From NCBI GenBank assembly GCA_017937405.1, contig JAGBDS010000050.1, forward strand, positions 1 to 44,851: a DNA stretch of 44,851 nucleotides, given 5' to 3'. Shown here one piece after another: positions 18,061 through 25,371 of this stretch (position 1 is its first letter; the number at the start of each line of letters is the position of its first letter). Source of the stretch: Oscillibacter sp. (lineage in GTDB: Bacteria > Bacillota > Clostridia > Oscillospirales > Oscillospiraceae). Below the pieces are notes generated by a model. The model did not search any database. It was not told the origin of the DNA and saw nothing but the letters and a program-made list of their open reading frames with translations. A program made the translations under genes and the position numbers.

Positions 18061-18576
18061 ATGAAGCTGACAACGAAACAGCTCACGCTGTGCGCGGTGC
18101 TGACTGCCATGGCGCTGGCGCTGAGCTATCTGGAGAATTTCTTTCCCCTGTCCCTGGCAATCCCCATCCCCGGTGTGAAGCTGGGCCTTGCCAACATTGT
18201 GACGGTGTTCGCCCTGTATGTGCTGGGGCCGGGGCAGGCTATGCTGATTTTGATCGGGCGGTGTCTGCTGGGGGCGGTGTTTGTCGGGAATATGAACGCC
18301 CTCATCTTTTCTCTGCTGGGCGGCGTGTCCGCCATGCTGGTGATGATTTTGCTGTCCCGGTGGCCGCGGCTGTCGGTCTACGGTGTGTCCGTCGGCGGCG
18401 CGGCGGCCCACAACTGCGGTCAGGTGGCCGCGGCAGTGCTGACCCTGGGAAACACGGCACCGCTATACTACTTACCTGTCCTGCTGGGAGTGTCCCTGTT
18501 TACCGGGGCGCTGACCGGCCTGGTCACCGCCTGCCTGTTCCGGGCGCTGGCCCATACGAATCTGATGCGGGAGTGA
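18061..18576 (+). CDS. Gx transporter family protein (heptaprenyl diphosphate synthase component I-like)
   Basis: 171-aa membrane protein with about five hydrophobic helices. The typical motif is FPLSLAIPIPGVKLGLANI near residue 30, followed by LARNLLGAVFVG-like and GGAAAHNCGQVAAA segments that define the family. AGGAGG lies 6 nt before the ATG, 9 bp after the NusG-II gene. Despite the old synthase name, this is an S-component-like membrane protein. Its presence beside apbE suggests a part in supplying or handling flavin or quinone outside the cell. Confidence 0.8.
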   Translation: MKLTTKQLTLCAVLTAMALALSYLENFFPLSLAIPIPGVKLGLANIVTVFALYVLGPGQAMLILIGRCLLGAVFVGNMNALIFSLLGGVSAMLVMILLSRWPRLSVYGVSVGGAAAHNCGQVAAAVLTLGNTAPLYYLPVLLGVSLFTGALTGLVTACLFRALAHTNLMRE

Positions 18577-18583
18577 GATACCC

Positions 18584-19576
18584 ATGAAGGTTTTGGTTTT
18601 GACGATGAAAAAGCGGTATGACCGCTTTGCGCCCAAGGACTCCACTGCTTACCGGGCGGCGGAGCTCATCTTCTGTGACCGGGAGGCCTCCGAGGAGGAG
18701 TGGCTTGCAGCCGGAGGCGACGCCGAGGTCATCTTCGTCACCCCGGTGACCTGGGTGCGGGAGAGTTTGATCGCCCGGATGCCCAACCTGAAGATGATCC
18801 ACAGCGAGGGCGTGGGTTTTGACCGCATCGACCTGGAGGCGGCGAGGAAGCGGGGCATCTATGTGTGCAACAACGCCGGGTGCAACGCGGGGCCTGTGGC
18901 GGAGCAGGCGGTGATGCTGATGACCATGCTGCTGCACCATACCCTGTGGGGCCACCGTATGGTGCTGGATGGCCGCCAGGGCGAGGCTGTCCGGGAGATC
19001 GAGGGCAATGTGCCCCTGGACCTCACTGCCGCCAAGGTGGGACTGATGGGCTTCGGCGCCATCGGCCAGGAGACGGCGGCGCGGCTACGGCCCAACGGCA
19101 CCGAGGTCTATTACTATGCCCGCCACCGCAAGGACGAGGAAACGGAGAAGCGGCTGGGTGTGACATACCTCCCCCTGGAGGAGCTGACCGCCCGGTGCGA
19201 CATCGTCAGTCTTCACCTGCCCGCCACCGCCGAGAGCACCCATCTGGTGGACCGGGATTTCTTGGCCCGGATGAAGCCGGGGGCGTTCCTGGTGAACACC
19301 GCCCGGGGGGCCATCATAGACGATGAGGCGCTGTGCGAGGCCGTCCGCTCCGGCCATTTGGCGGGAGCGGGGCTGGACGCCTACGCCCCGGAGCCTGTCC
19401 CGGCGGACCATCCGCTGGTGAAGCTGGCCCATGAGTGCCCCGACCGGCTGATTTTGTGCCCTCATCAGGCGGGCATCTCCCTGTCCTCCTTCCACAACGT
19501 GTACCGGATGCTGTTCGAGGACCTGGGACGTGTCATGGCGGGGCAGCGGCCGGAAAACGTGGTCAACGGACTGTAA
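18584..19576 (+). CDS. NAD(P)-dependent D-2-hydroxyacid dehydrogenase
   Basis: 330-aa cytoplasmic oxidoreductase interconverting a 2-oxoacid and a D-2-hydroxyacid. The Rossmann motif GFGAIGQETAAR lies near residue 150. The catalytic triad residues appear in NTARGAIID (Arg), DAYAPEPVP (Glu) and LCPHQAG (His). The N-terminal substrate domain contains HSEGVGFDRID. The closest classes are glycerate/phosphoglycerate/lactate-type dehydrogenases; the substrate cannot be read from sequence. The gene lies 7 bp after the Gx transporter and 14 bp before an FNT channel that could export or import a related monocarboxylate. Confidence 0.88.
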   Translation: MKVLVLTMKKRYDRFAPKDSTAYRAAELIFCDREASEEEWLAAGGDAEVIFVTPVTWVRESLIARMPNLKMIHSEGVGFDRIDLEAARKRGIYVCNNAGCNAGPVAEQAVMLMTMLLHHTLWGHRMVLDGRQGEAVREIEGNVPLDLTAAKVGLMGFGAIGQETAARLRPNGTEVYYYARHRKDEETEKRLGVTYLPLEELTARCDIVSLHLPATAESTHLVDRDFLARMKPGAFLVNTARGAIIDDEALCEAVRSGHLAGAGLDAYAPEPVPADHPLVKLAHECPDRLILCPHQAGISLSSFHNVYRMLFEDLGRVMAGQRPENVVNGL

Positions 19577-19590
19577 AGGAGCATGAGACG

Positions 19591-20214
19591 ATGAGAGAGA
19601 AAGCAGCGTCATTTTTAAACTCGGTGCTGGGCGGTATGTGTATCGGCATAGGCGGCGTGGTGTTTTTGTCCTGTGAGAATAAGGTGACGGGAGCGGTGTT
19701 CTTCTGCCTGGGGCTGTTTGCCATCTGTACCTTCGGCTTCAACCTGTTCACCGGGAAGGTGGGGTACATCTTCGAGCAGCCGCCCCGGTATGCCGCCTTT
19801 GTGGCTTCCGTGTGGCTGGGGAACCTGGTGGGCACCGGGCTGGTGGGCTACGGCATCCGCCTGACCCGCATCGCGGGCATCACGGAGAAGGCGGCGGCCA
19901 TGTGCCAGACCAAGCTGGACGACAGCCTGCTGTCCATCTTCATCCTGTCCATACTGTGCAACATTCTGATGTTCATTGCCGTGGACGGCTTTAAAAACAA
20001 CCCCCATGAGGTGGGGAAGTACATCGGCATTTTCCTGGGGGTGACGGTGTTCATCCTGTGCGGATTTGAGCACTGCGTCGCCAATATGTTTTACTTCTCC
20101 GCCGCCAATGTGTGGGGCGGCAGGGCGCTTTTGTACATGCTGGTGATGACTCTGGGCAACGCCTGTGGCGGCGTCATTATTCCGCTGTGCCGGCGGCTGC
20201 GGACAGCACAATAA
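19591..20214 (+). CDS. Formate/nitrite transporter (FNT) family channel
   Basis: 207-aa inner-membrane channel for small monovalent anions such as formate, nitrite, lactate or hydrosulfide. Six membrane helices can be drawn. Helix 5 carries the signature GFEHCVANMFYF with the central conserved histidine, and helix 6 has LGNACGGVI. It is shorter than the usual 250-285 aa because the cytoplasmic termini are minimal, not because helices are missing. The ATG at 19591 follows AAAGGAGCATGAGACG. It is the last gene of the operon, with a terminator right after it. Confidence 0.88.
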   Translation: MREKAASFLNSVLGGMCIGIGGVVFLSCENKVTGAVFFCLGLFAICTFGFNLFTGKVGYIFEQPPRYAAFVASVWLGNLVGTGLVGYGIRLTRIAGITEKAAAMCQTKLDDSLLSIFILSILCNILMFIAVDGFKNNPHEVGKYIGIFLGVTVFILCGFEHCVANMFYFSAANVWGGRALLYMLVMTLGNACGGVIIPLCRRLRTAQ

Positions 20215-20258
20215 GACAAAAAAATCCCTCTGCGGTTTTGCAGAGGGATTTTTTTGTC
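20215..20258. terminator. Bidirectional terminator between FNT and SleL genes
   Basis: Perfect 19-bp stem (20215-20233 with 20240-20258), loop GGTTTT, with seven A/T pairs that give a U-tract in either direction. It ends the ApbE operon and the convergent SleL gene, and overlaps the SleL stop codon. Confidence 0.92.
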
Positions 20259-21531
20259 ACTGGATGTCATACAGGGAATCCAGCACCAGCCAGGTCTGGG
20301 AGAAGGGGCGCATCAGATTCCAGAACCCGGCGCCCAGGAAGCCGTATTCCGCAATGAGCCGCAGTTTGGCGTCCATGCTGCGGGCGTCCTCGAACCAGAC
20401 CTCATGGACTGTACCGTTGTCGTCGGTGTAGTGGAAGAAAGGGGACTGTGCCGTTTCGTCATACTGAATGGCGATTCGGTGCTCCACCGCCAGCTCGATG
20501 GCCCGTTGGTTAGAGATGGACTGGGCCCGGGTGACGCCCTGTACGAAGGGCAGGGGCCAGTCGTAGCCGTAATTGGGCACTCCCAGGAAAATTTTCTCCG
20601 ACGGGATTTCCGTCACGGCGTAGTCCAGCACAGCCCGGACGTTGGGGATGGGGGCTACCGCCATGGGCGGGCCATAGGTATAGCCCCACTCATAGGTCAT
20701 CAAAAGCAAGGCGTCCGTTGCAGCACTGAGGGCGGCGTAATCGTGGCCTTCGTACAGCAAGCCCCTCTGTCCGGCGCTGGTCTTGGGGGCCAGGGCCGCC
20801 CAGAGGAACAGCCCCTGGGAATGGAGCAGCCGCCGCAGGCGGGAGAGGAATTCGGCGTAGGCCGACGCTAAATCCCCGGGGAGATATTCAAAATCCACGT
20901 CCAGCCCGGCGTAGCCCCGGCGGAGGATGGTTTGGAACACCTCCTCCACCAGACGGTCCTGGACGGCCTCGTCGGTCAGGACCTGCTGAGCCCGCTGGGT
21001 GTCAAACTGGCCGGATTCCGTCAGGGTGGACAGGTGCATCACCGGGCGGGTCCAGCGTTGCCGGGCAGCGGCCAGCATGGCGTCATCCTCCAGGGGGAGC
21101 AGGCCGCCGGAGGCGGTAATGCCATAAGTAAAGGGAGTCAGGTAGGTCACATAGGGGAGCTGGGAATTTAGGAGGCCAGGGTCGATATAGGGGTAGGCGT
21201 AGCCGTTGAAAACGCCGTTGCCCAGCTTTTCGTCAAAATAAGAGATCACCAGGTCCTGGCCTGGATAGATGGCCTCTCCGCCGCCCAGGGACCAGTTGTT
21301 CCGCCAGAGCTGCCGGACTGTGATGCCGTAACGGGCGGCAATGGAATACAGCGTCTCACCGGGGGAGACGGCATGGACCTGCCGGGGAAAGCGGATGACC
21401 AGCGTCTGCCCCACGGCGAGAGCTGTGCCGGCGGGAACAGCATTGTCGGCGGCCAGACGGGCGGGGTCTACCCCATAATAGGCCGCGATGGAGCCGACGC
21501 TTTCGCCGGCACGGACCACATGGATGGTCAT
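20257..21531 (-). CDS. sleL: Spore cortex-lytic N-acetylglucosaminidase, SleL/YaaH-like (LysM-LysM-GH18)
   Basis: Spore germination enzyme that trims cortex peptidoglycan. The 424-aa protein has two LysM domains (about residues 2-46, IHVVRAGESVGSIAAYYGV, and 50-95, VHAVSPGETLYSIAARYGI), then a GH18 domain with the catalytic motif AGLDVDFEYL. Length and domain order match SleL of Bacillus. There is no signal peptide, as is usual for SleL. The ATG at 21531 has GAGGTGAT upstream; the longer frame lacks LysM-like sequence before it. It supports a spore-forming host. Divergent from the LysR gene. Confidence 0.88.
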   Translation of the reverse strand: MTIHVVRAGESVGSIAAYYGVDPARLAADNAVPAGTALAVGQTLVIRFPRQVHAVSPGETLYSIAARYGITVRQLWRNNWSLGGGEAIYPGQDLVISYFDEKLGNGVFNGYAYPYIDPGLLNSQLPYVTYLTPFTYGITASGGLLPLEDDAMLAAARQRWTRPVMHLSTLTESGQFDTQRAQQVLTDEAVQDRLVEEVFQTILRRGYAGLDVDFEYLPGDLASAYAEFLSRLRRLLHSQGLFLWAALAPKTSAGQRGLLYEGHDYAALSAATDALLLMTYEWGYTYGPPMAVAPIPNVRAVLDYAVTEIPSEKIFLGVPNYGYDWPLPFVQGVTRAQSISNQRAIELAVEHRIAIQYDETAQSPFFHYTDDNGTVHEVWFEDARSMDAKLRLIAEYGFLGAGFWNLMRPFSQTWLVLDSLYDIQ

Positions 21532-21587
21532 TTGGACATCACCTCGCAAAAATCTATTCAGTTTTTTGCGGGATATGCGAAAAATAC

Positions 21588-21616
21588 TTGCCTTTTCCAG
21601 GAAAGCGCGATACCAT
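21588..21616 (+). promoter_or_regulatory. Promoter of the LysR gene with a dyad in the spacer
   Basis: TTGCCT (21588-21593), 17-nt spacer, TACCAT (21611-21616). The spacer contains the dyad CTTTTCCAGGAAAG, a reasonable place for LysR autorepression. Confidence 0.45.
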
Positions 21617-21680
21617 GAGAATATAAGCAAAGAAGGAAGATGGACATGAGAAAACCGAATGGCGGGAGGGGGAGACATAG

Positions 21681-22556
21681 ATGAATATCCGCAAATGTGA
21701 GGCGTTTGTTCGGGCTGTGGAGTTGGGGAGCCTTTCCAAAGCGGCGGAGGAATTGGGATACACTCAGTCCGGCATCAGCCATATGATGCAGTCGCTGGAG
21801 GAGGAAGTGGGATTTCCGCTGATGGTGCGGACTTCCTCCGGCATCCAGGCCAACAGTGAGGGCGAGATGCTGCTGCCGGTCATCCGCCAGCTGCTGAATA
21901 CCAATGAGTCTCTGGAACAATATATCGCCAAGATCAAGGGGGCGGACACGGGGCGCATCCGCATCGCGGCATACCCCAGCGTGGCGACTTACTGGCTGCC
22001 GGGCATCATCCGGGATTTTCAGAAGGACTATCCCCATGTGGAGATCCAGATCATTGAGGGCGGCTCCGATACCATTGAGGAGATCATGGCCAACCGTCAG
22101 GCGGAGCTGTGCCTGTACGCCGGAGGTGAGGGAAAGGGCTTTGAGTGGATTCCCCTCCGCCGGGACCGGCTGCTGGCTCTGGTGCCGCCGGAGCATCCCC
22201 TGAGCCGGGAGAGTGCCGTGCCGCTGGAGGCGCTTTTGAACGAGGAGTTCATCATGCCCATGCCGGGCTATGATGGCGAGGTGCGGTTCATTCTGGACAA
22301 GCTGCCCCGCTGGCCCCACATCCTGTTTTCCGCCTGCAGTGACTATGCCATCATTAATATGGTAGCGGAGGGGCTGGGCGTATCTATCCTGCCGGACCTG
22401 CAGCTGGAAAATTACAGCCACAAGGCTGTGGCGCTGCCTATGGAACCGCCCCAGGAGCGGACGCTGGGACTGGGTGTGCCCCAGATGAAGACTGCGTCCC
22501 CGGTGACCCGGAATTTTATCCAGTATGTGAAGCGGTATGTGGAGGGTATGAACTGA
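21681..22556 (+). CDS. LysR-family transcriptional regulator
   Basis: 291-aa regulator. The N-terminal winged HTH (about residues 1-60) reads FVRAVELGSLSKAAEELGYT then QSGISHMMQSLEEEVGFPL, the LysR pattern. An effector-binding domain of the type seen in CbbR/CysB homologues follows (about 90-290, RIRIAAYPSVATYWLPGII). GGAGGGGGAG precedes the ATG. The neighbours are SleL (divergent) and a ZIP transporter beyond a terminator. The target and ligand cannot be told from sequence. Confidence 0.9.
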   Translation: MNIRKCEAFVRAVELGSLSKAAEELGYTQSGISHMMQSLEEEVGFPLMVRTSSGIQANSEGEMLLPVIRQLLNTNESLEQYIAKIKGADTGRIRIAAYPSVATYWLPGIIRDFQKDYPHVEIQIIEGGSDTIEEIMANRQAELCLYAGGEGKGFEWIPLRRDRLLALVPPEHPLSRESAVPLEALLNEEFIMPMPGYDGEVRFILDKLPRWPHILFSACSDYAIINMVAEGLGVSILPDLQLENYSHKAVALPMEPPQERTLGLGVPQMKTASPVTRNFIQYVKRYVEGMN

Positions 22557-22597
22557 CCCGCGGCGGAATACCATGGTACGGGCCTGATATGGAAAGG

Positions 22598-22622
22598 AAC
22601 GGGAAGCCAAAGGCTTCCCGTT
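22598..22622 (+). terminator. Terminator after the LysR gene
   Basis: 11-bp perfect stem (22598-22608 with 22612-22622), AAA loop, followed by TCGCGTTTTTT. It separates the LysR gene from the ZIP gene. Confidence 0.8.
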
Positions 22623-22647
22623 TCGCGTTTTTTAAGGAGGAATCGGT

Positions 22648-23382
22648 ATGGGGGCGTTGGGACAGGTACTTTTGGTAACAGCGGCGGCGGGCATCGGCGG
22701 GACGGGACTTGGGGGCACTGCCGCCTGCCTGTTCCGGCGAGATTCCAGCCGGATGGTGAGCCTGCTTCTGAGTTTCGCGGCAGGCGTGATGGTGGCGGTG
22801 GTGTGCTTCGACCTGCTGGCGGAGGCGGCGCCGGGGCGGCTGACGGTGTCGGTGTTGGGCATCCTGGCGGGCTACGGTGTGACGGCGGGGCTGAACCGCA
22901 CTCTGGAACGGCGGGAGCGGCAGCCGGGGAAAAGCGGACTTCTGCTGGCGGGCGTGGTGACAGCGGCGGCTATCGCCTTGCACAACGTGCCGGAAGGCAT
23001 GGTCATCGGGGCGGCTTTTGCCGGTGGAGAGGCGGGCAGCGGGTGGCTGCTGGCAGTGGTCATCGGTCTGCACAACATTCCGGAGGGGATGGCGGTGTCC
23101 GTGCCCATGGCGGCGGGCGGAGAGCGGCGGTGGAAGGCCGCCGCACTGGCGGCTCTCACTGGGGCGCCCACGGTACTGGGGGCCGCGCTGGGCTATGCCG
23201 TGGGGGCCATGAGCCCGGCGGCGCTGGCGGTGGTGCTGAGTTTGGCGTCAGGGGCGATGCTGTATGTGGTGTTCGCGGAGCTGCTGCCGGAGGCGGCGGA
23301 GCTGTGGCAGAGCAGATTGCCCGCCTTGGCGGCGGTATTGGGCATGATCGTGGGGATGGCGATCACACTGGGACAGGGATAA
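22648..23382 (+). CDS. ZIP-family divalent metal transporter
   Basis: 244-aa membrane protein importing zinc or related divalent metals. The paired ZIP metal-site motifs are plain: LHNVPEGMVIG and LHNIPEGMAVS, in helices 4 and 5. About eight helices can be drawn. AAGGAGG precedes the ATG by 7 nt. The histidine-rich loop between helices 3 and 4 found in many ZIP proteins is replaced here by a basic ERRERQPGKS loop. No metal-responsive operator is recognised upstream. Confidence 0.9.
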   Translation: MGALGQVLLVTAAAGIGGTGLGGTAACLFRRDSSRMVSLLLSFAAGVMVAVVCFDLLAEAAPGRLTVSVLGILAGYGVTAGLNRTLERRERQPGKSGLLLAGVVTAAAIALHNVPEGMVIGAAFAGGEAGSGWLLAVVIGLHNIPEGMAVSVPMAAGGERRWKAAALAALTGAPTVLGAALGYAVGAMSPAALAVVLSLASGAMLYVVFAELLPEAAELWQSRLPALAAVLGMIVGMAITLGQG

Positions 23383-23388
23383 AGGGAG

Positions 23389-23419
23389 AGCCCGCCGCGG
23401 GAAATCGCGGCGGGCTTTT
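23389..23419 (+). terminator. Terminator after the ZIP gene
   Basis: 11-bp GC-rich stem (23389-23399 with 23406-23416), loop GGAAAT, then a T run. Confidence 0.85.
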
Positions 23420-23434
23420 GAAAAGAGAGAGATA

Positions 23435-23451
23435 AACGAGGGAGGCTCGTT
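23435..23451 (-). terminator. Weak terminator candidate for the CstA gene
   Basis: 6-bp stem (23435-23440 with 23446-23451), followed on the minus strand by a T/C-rich run. It lies just past the CstA stop. Confidence 0.4.
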
Positions 23452-23461
23452 ATCCACAAGG

Positions 23462-24967
23462 TTATTTCGCCAGCTTACGGGCGGAGCGTTTCTTGCCGTA
23501 CCAGAGGATAGCGGCCACATAGGCCACGGAGGCGCAGGCGCCGATGGCGTAGGCGATGGGCCAGGGAATGTGGAAGCCGATCTTGGCGTTCATGATGTAA
23601 GTCACGGTGACGAAACAGTAGAAGGCGCCGGGGATCAGGGGGATCCAGACATACTTGCCCTTGCCGTTTTCAAACATCCAGATGGAAATGGCAAGGAAGG
23701 CGAACAGGGACAGCGTCTGGTTGGACCAGGCGAAGTAGCGCCACAGGGTATTGAAGCCGGCGGGGCTCATTTTGGCGAACACTAGGATGCCGGCCACCAG
23801 GGCAAAGATAATAGCGGATAGGCTCAGGCGCTTGGCGTTGGTGCTCTGGTCGATATGGAAGGACTCGGCAATGGTCAGCCGCAGGCCCCGCAGGGCGGTG
23901 TCGCCGGAGGTGATGGGCAGGACGATGATGCCCAGCAGCGCAACGATGCCGCCCACGTTGCCTAAGATATCACGGCAGACGACGCCCACAGTGGCGGTGG
24001 CGCCGGAGGCAACGGCCTCCTGCATACCCAGGTTGTACACACCCATGGCGGCGGCAGCCCAGACCATAGCGATGAAGCCCTCCAGGACCATCATATTGTA
24101 GAAGGTGTTGCGGCCCTGCTTCTCGCTCTTCATGGTGCGGGAGATAATAGCCGTCTGGGTGGAATGGAAGCCGGACAGGATGCCGCAGGCCACGGTGATG
24201 AAGAAAATGGGAATAAAGTGATTGGCGGTGAAGTAGTCCTGATAGCTGAAGGTGGTCTGCACGCCGTCCTTCATGATGAAAGCGGCGGGAGCAGCCCAGT
24301 CGCCCCACAGCTCCACCAAAGGATAGCCCTTGACAAACAGACCGATGAACACACCCAGGGCGGAGAACAGCAGGATTCCGCCGAAGACGGGGTAGATCTT
24401 GCCGATAATGGTATCGATGGGGAATACGGTGGCGATGAGGTAGTAGGCAAAAATGACGCCGTAGATGACCCAGGTGGAGACGGAAGTGGCTTTGCCGTCA
24501 AAGCCGAAGACCTGGGTGGCGGCGATGTCGCCGGGGGTGTAGATGAACACGGCGCCCACCAGCAGGAGCAAAACACAGACAAATACCTGATAAATGCGGT
24601 AGATGGTTTTATTGGAATAGCGGCGGATCATCTCGGGCATCTGGGTGCCGCCGTCCCGGAGGCAGATCATGCCGGAGAAGTAGTCGTGCATGGCGCCGCC
24701 GATGATATTGCCAATGGGGATGGTGAGGAAGGCGATGGGCCCGAACAGAATGCCCTGGATGGGGCCGAAGATGGGGCCGGTGCCCGCAATGTTCAGTAGG
24801 TTGATGAGGCTGTTTTTCCAGCCTCTCATGGGGATGTAGTCCACGCCGTCCTGTTTGGAGTAGGCGGGCGTCTCCCGGTCGTCGGGGCCGAAGACCTTTT
24901 CACAGAACTTGCCGTAGACGGCGGCTCCGCCAAAAAGGATCACGAGGCCGATGATAAAGGTTGTCAT
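23462..24967 (-). CDS. Carbon starvation protein A (CstA/BtsT) family transporter
   Basis: 501-aa inner-membrane transporter with about 14 hydrophobic helices. The family is linked to uptake of peptides or pyruvate under carbon limitation. Conserved CstA segments include NIAGTGPIFGPIQGILFGP near residue 60, GGAMHDYFSGM, SGFHSTQTAIISRTMKSEKQGR and LPITSGDTALRGLRL. It is the short Firmicute form; E. coli CstA is about 700 aa. The ATG at 24967 has AAGGAG at 9 nt; the in-frame GTG 6 nt upstream is too close to that site. It is divergent from the EAL/GGDEF gene. The substrate is uncertain. Confidence 0.9.
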   Translation of the reverse strand: MTTFIIGLVILFGGAAVYGKFCEKVFGPDDRETPAYSKQDGVDYIPMRGWKNSLINLLNIAGTGPIFGPIQGILFGPIAFLTIPIGNIIGGAMHDYFSGMICLRDGGTQMPEMIRRYSNKTIYRIYQVFVCVLLLLVGAVFIYTPGDIAATQVFGFDGKATSVSTWVIYGVIFAYYLIATVFPIDTIIGKIYPVFGGILLFSALGVFIGLFVKGYPLVELWGDWAAPAAFIMKDGVQTTFSYQDYFTANHFIPIFFITVACGILSGFHSTQTAIISRTMKSEKQGRNTFYNMMVLEGFIAMVWAAAAMGVYNLGMQEAVASGATATVGVVCRDILGNVGGIVALLGIIVLPITSGDTALRGLRLTIAESFHIDQSTNAKRLSLSAIIFALVAGILVFAKMSPAGFNTLWRYFAWSNQTLSLFAFLAISIWMFENGKGKYVWIPLIPGAFYCFVTVTYIMNAKIGFHIPWPIAYAIGACASVAYVAAILWYGKKRSARKLAK

Positions 24968-25371
24968 GTACACACACTCCTTTTCCTATCTTTGCGGTTT
25001 CCACGGGGGAGAGAAAAATCCGGGGAACCACAAGCTCTGTTATAACCATAGCAGATTTTGAGCGTGGATGCTGCTAAGGAAGGGAACGCTGGAATACAGC
25101 ATCTGTAAGGATTGACTGCGAGACTGCCAAAGAACTGTTAACTCTTGCTTTTGCAGGGCGGAAGATTTGAAAAATCGGGGACTTGGACCTGCCTGCGGGA
25201 AAATAAAAAGGGAAGGATTGGAAAATGCTAGGTAAATACTACATCAGATAAACAGGAAAGATATTGAAATTCTCGTCAAATAATAGTAGAATAGAAGAGA
25301 TAAAATTGGGGGATTTTACAAAAAGACGGTATTGAGCAGATGGGGCAGTACATGAGAGGAGGTATGACCGG
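24968..25371. promoter_or_regulatory. Divergent 404-bp control region between cstA-type and EAL/GGDEF genes
   Basis: No gene is seen. A palindrome TACAGCATCTGTA lies at 25095-25107 in what would be the upstream region of the CstA-type gene and could be an operator. A clear plus-strand promoter lies at 25264-25292. I could not find a convincing -35/-10 pair for the CstA direction. Confidence 0.45.
25264..25292 (+). promoter_or_regulatory. Sigma-A promoter of the EAL/GGDEF gene
   Basis: TTGAAA (25264-25269), 17-nt spacer, TAGAAT (25287-25292), about 80 bp upstream of the start codon. Confidence 0.7.

Noticed and set aside
22803-23435. Gly/Arg-rich frame overlapping the ZIP transporter
   Set aside because: It is a high-GC shadow frame; the ZIP frame has both HNxPEGM motifs.
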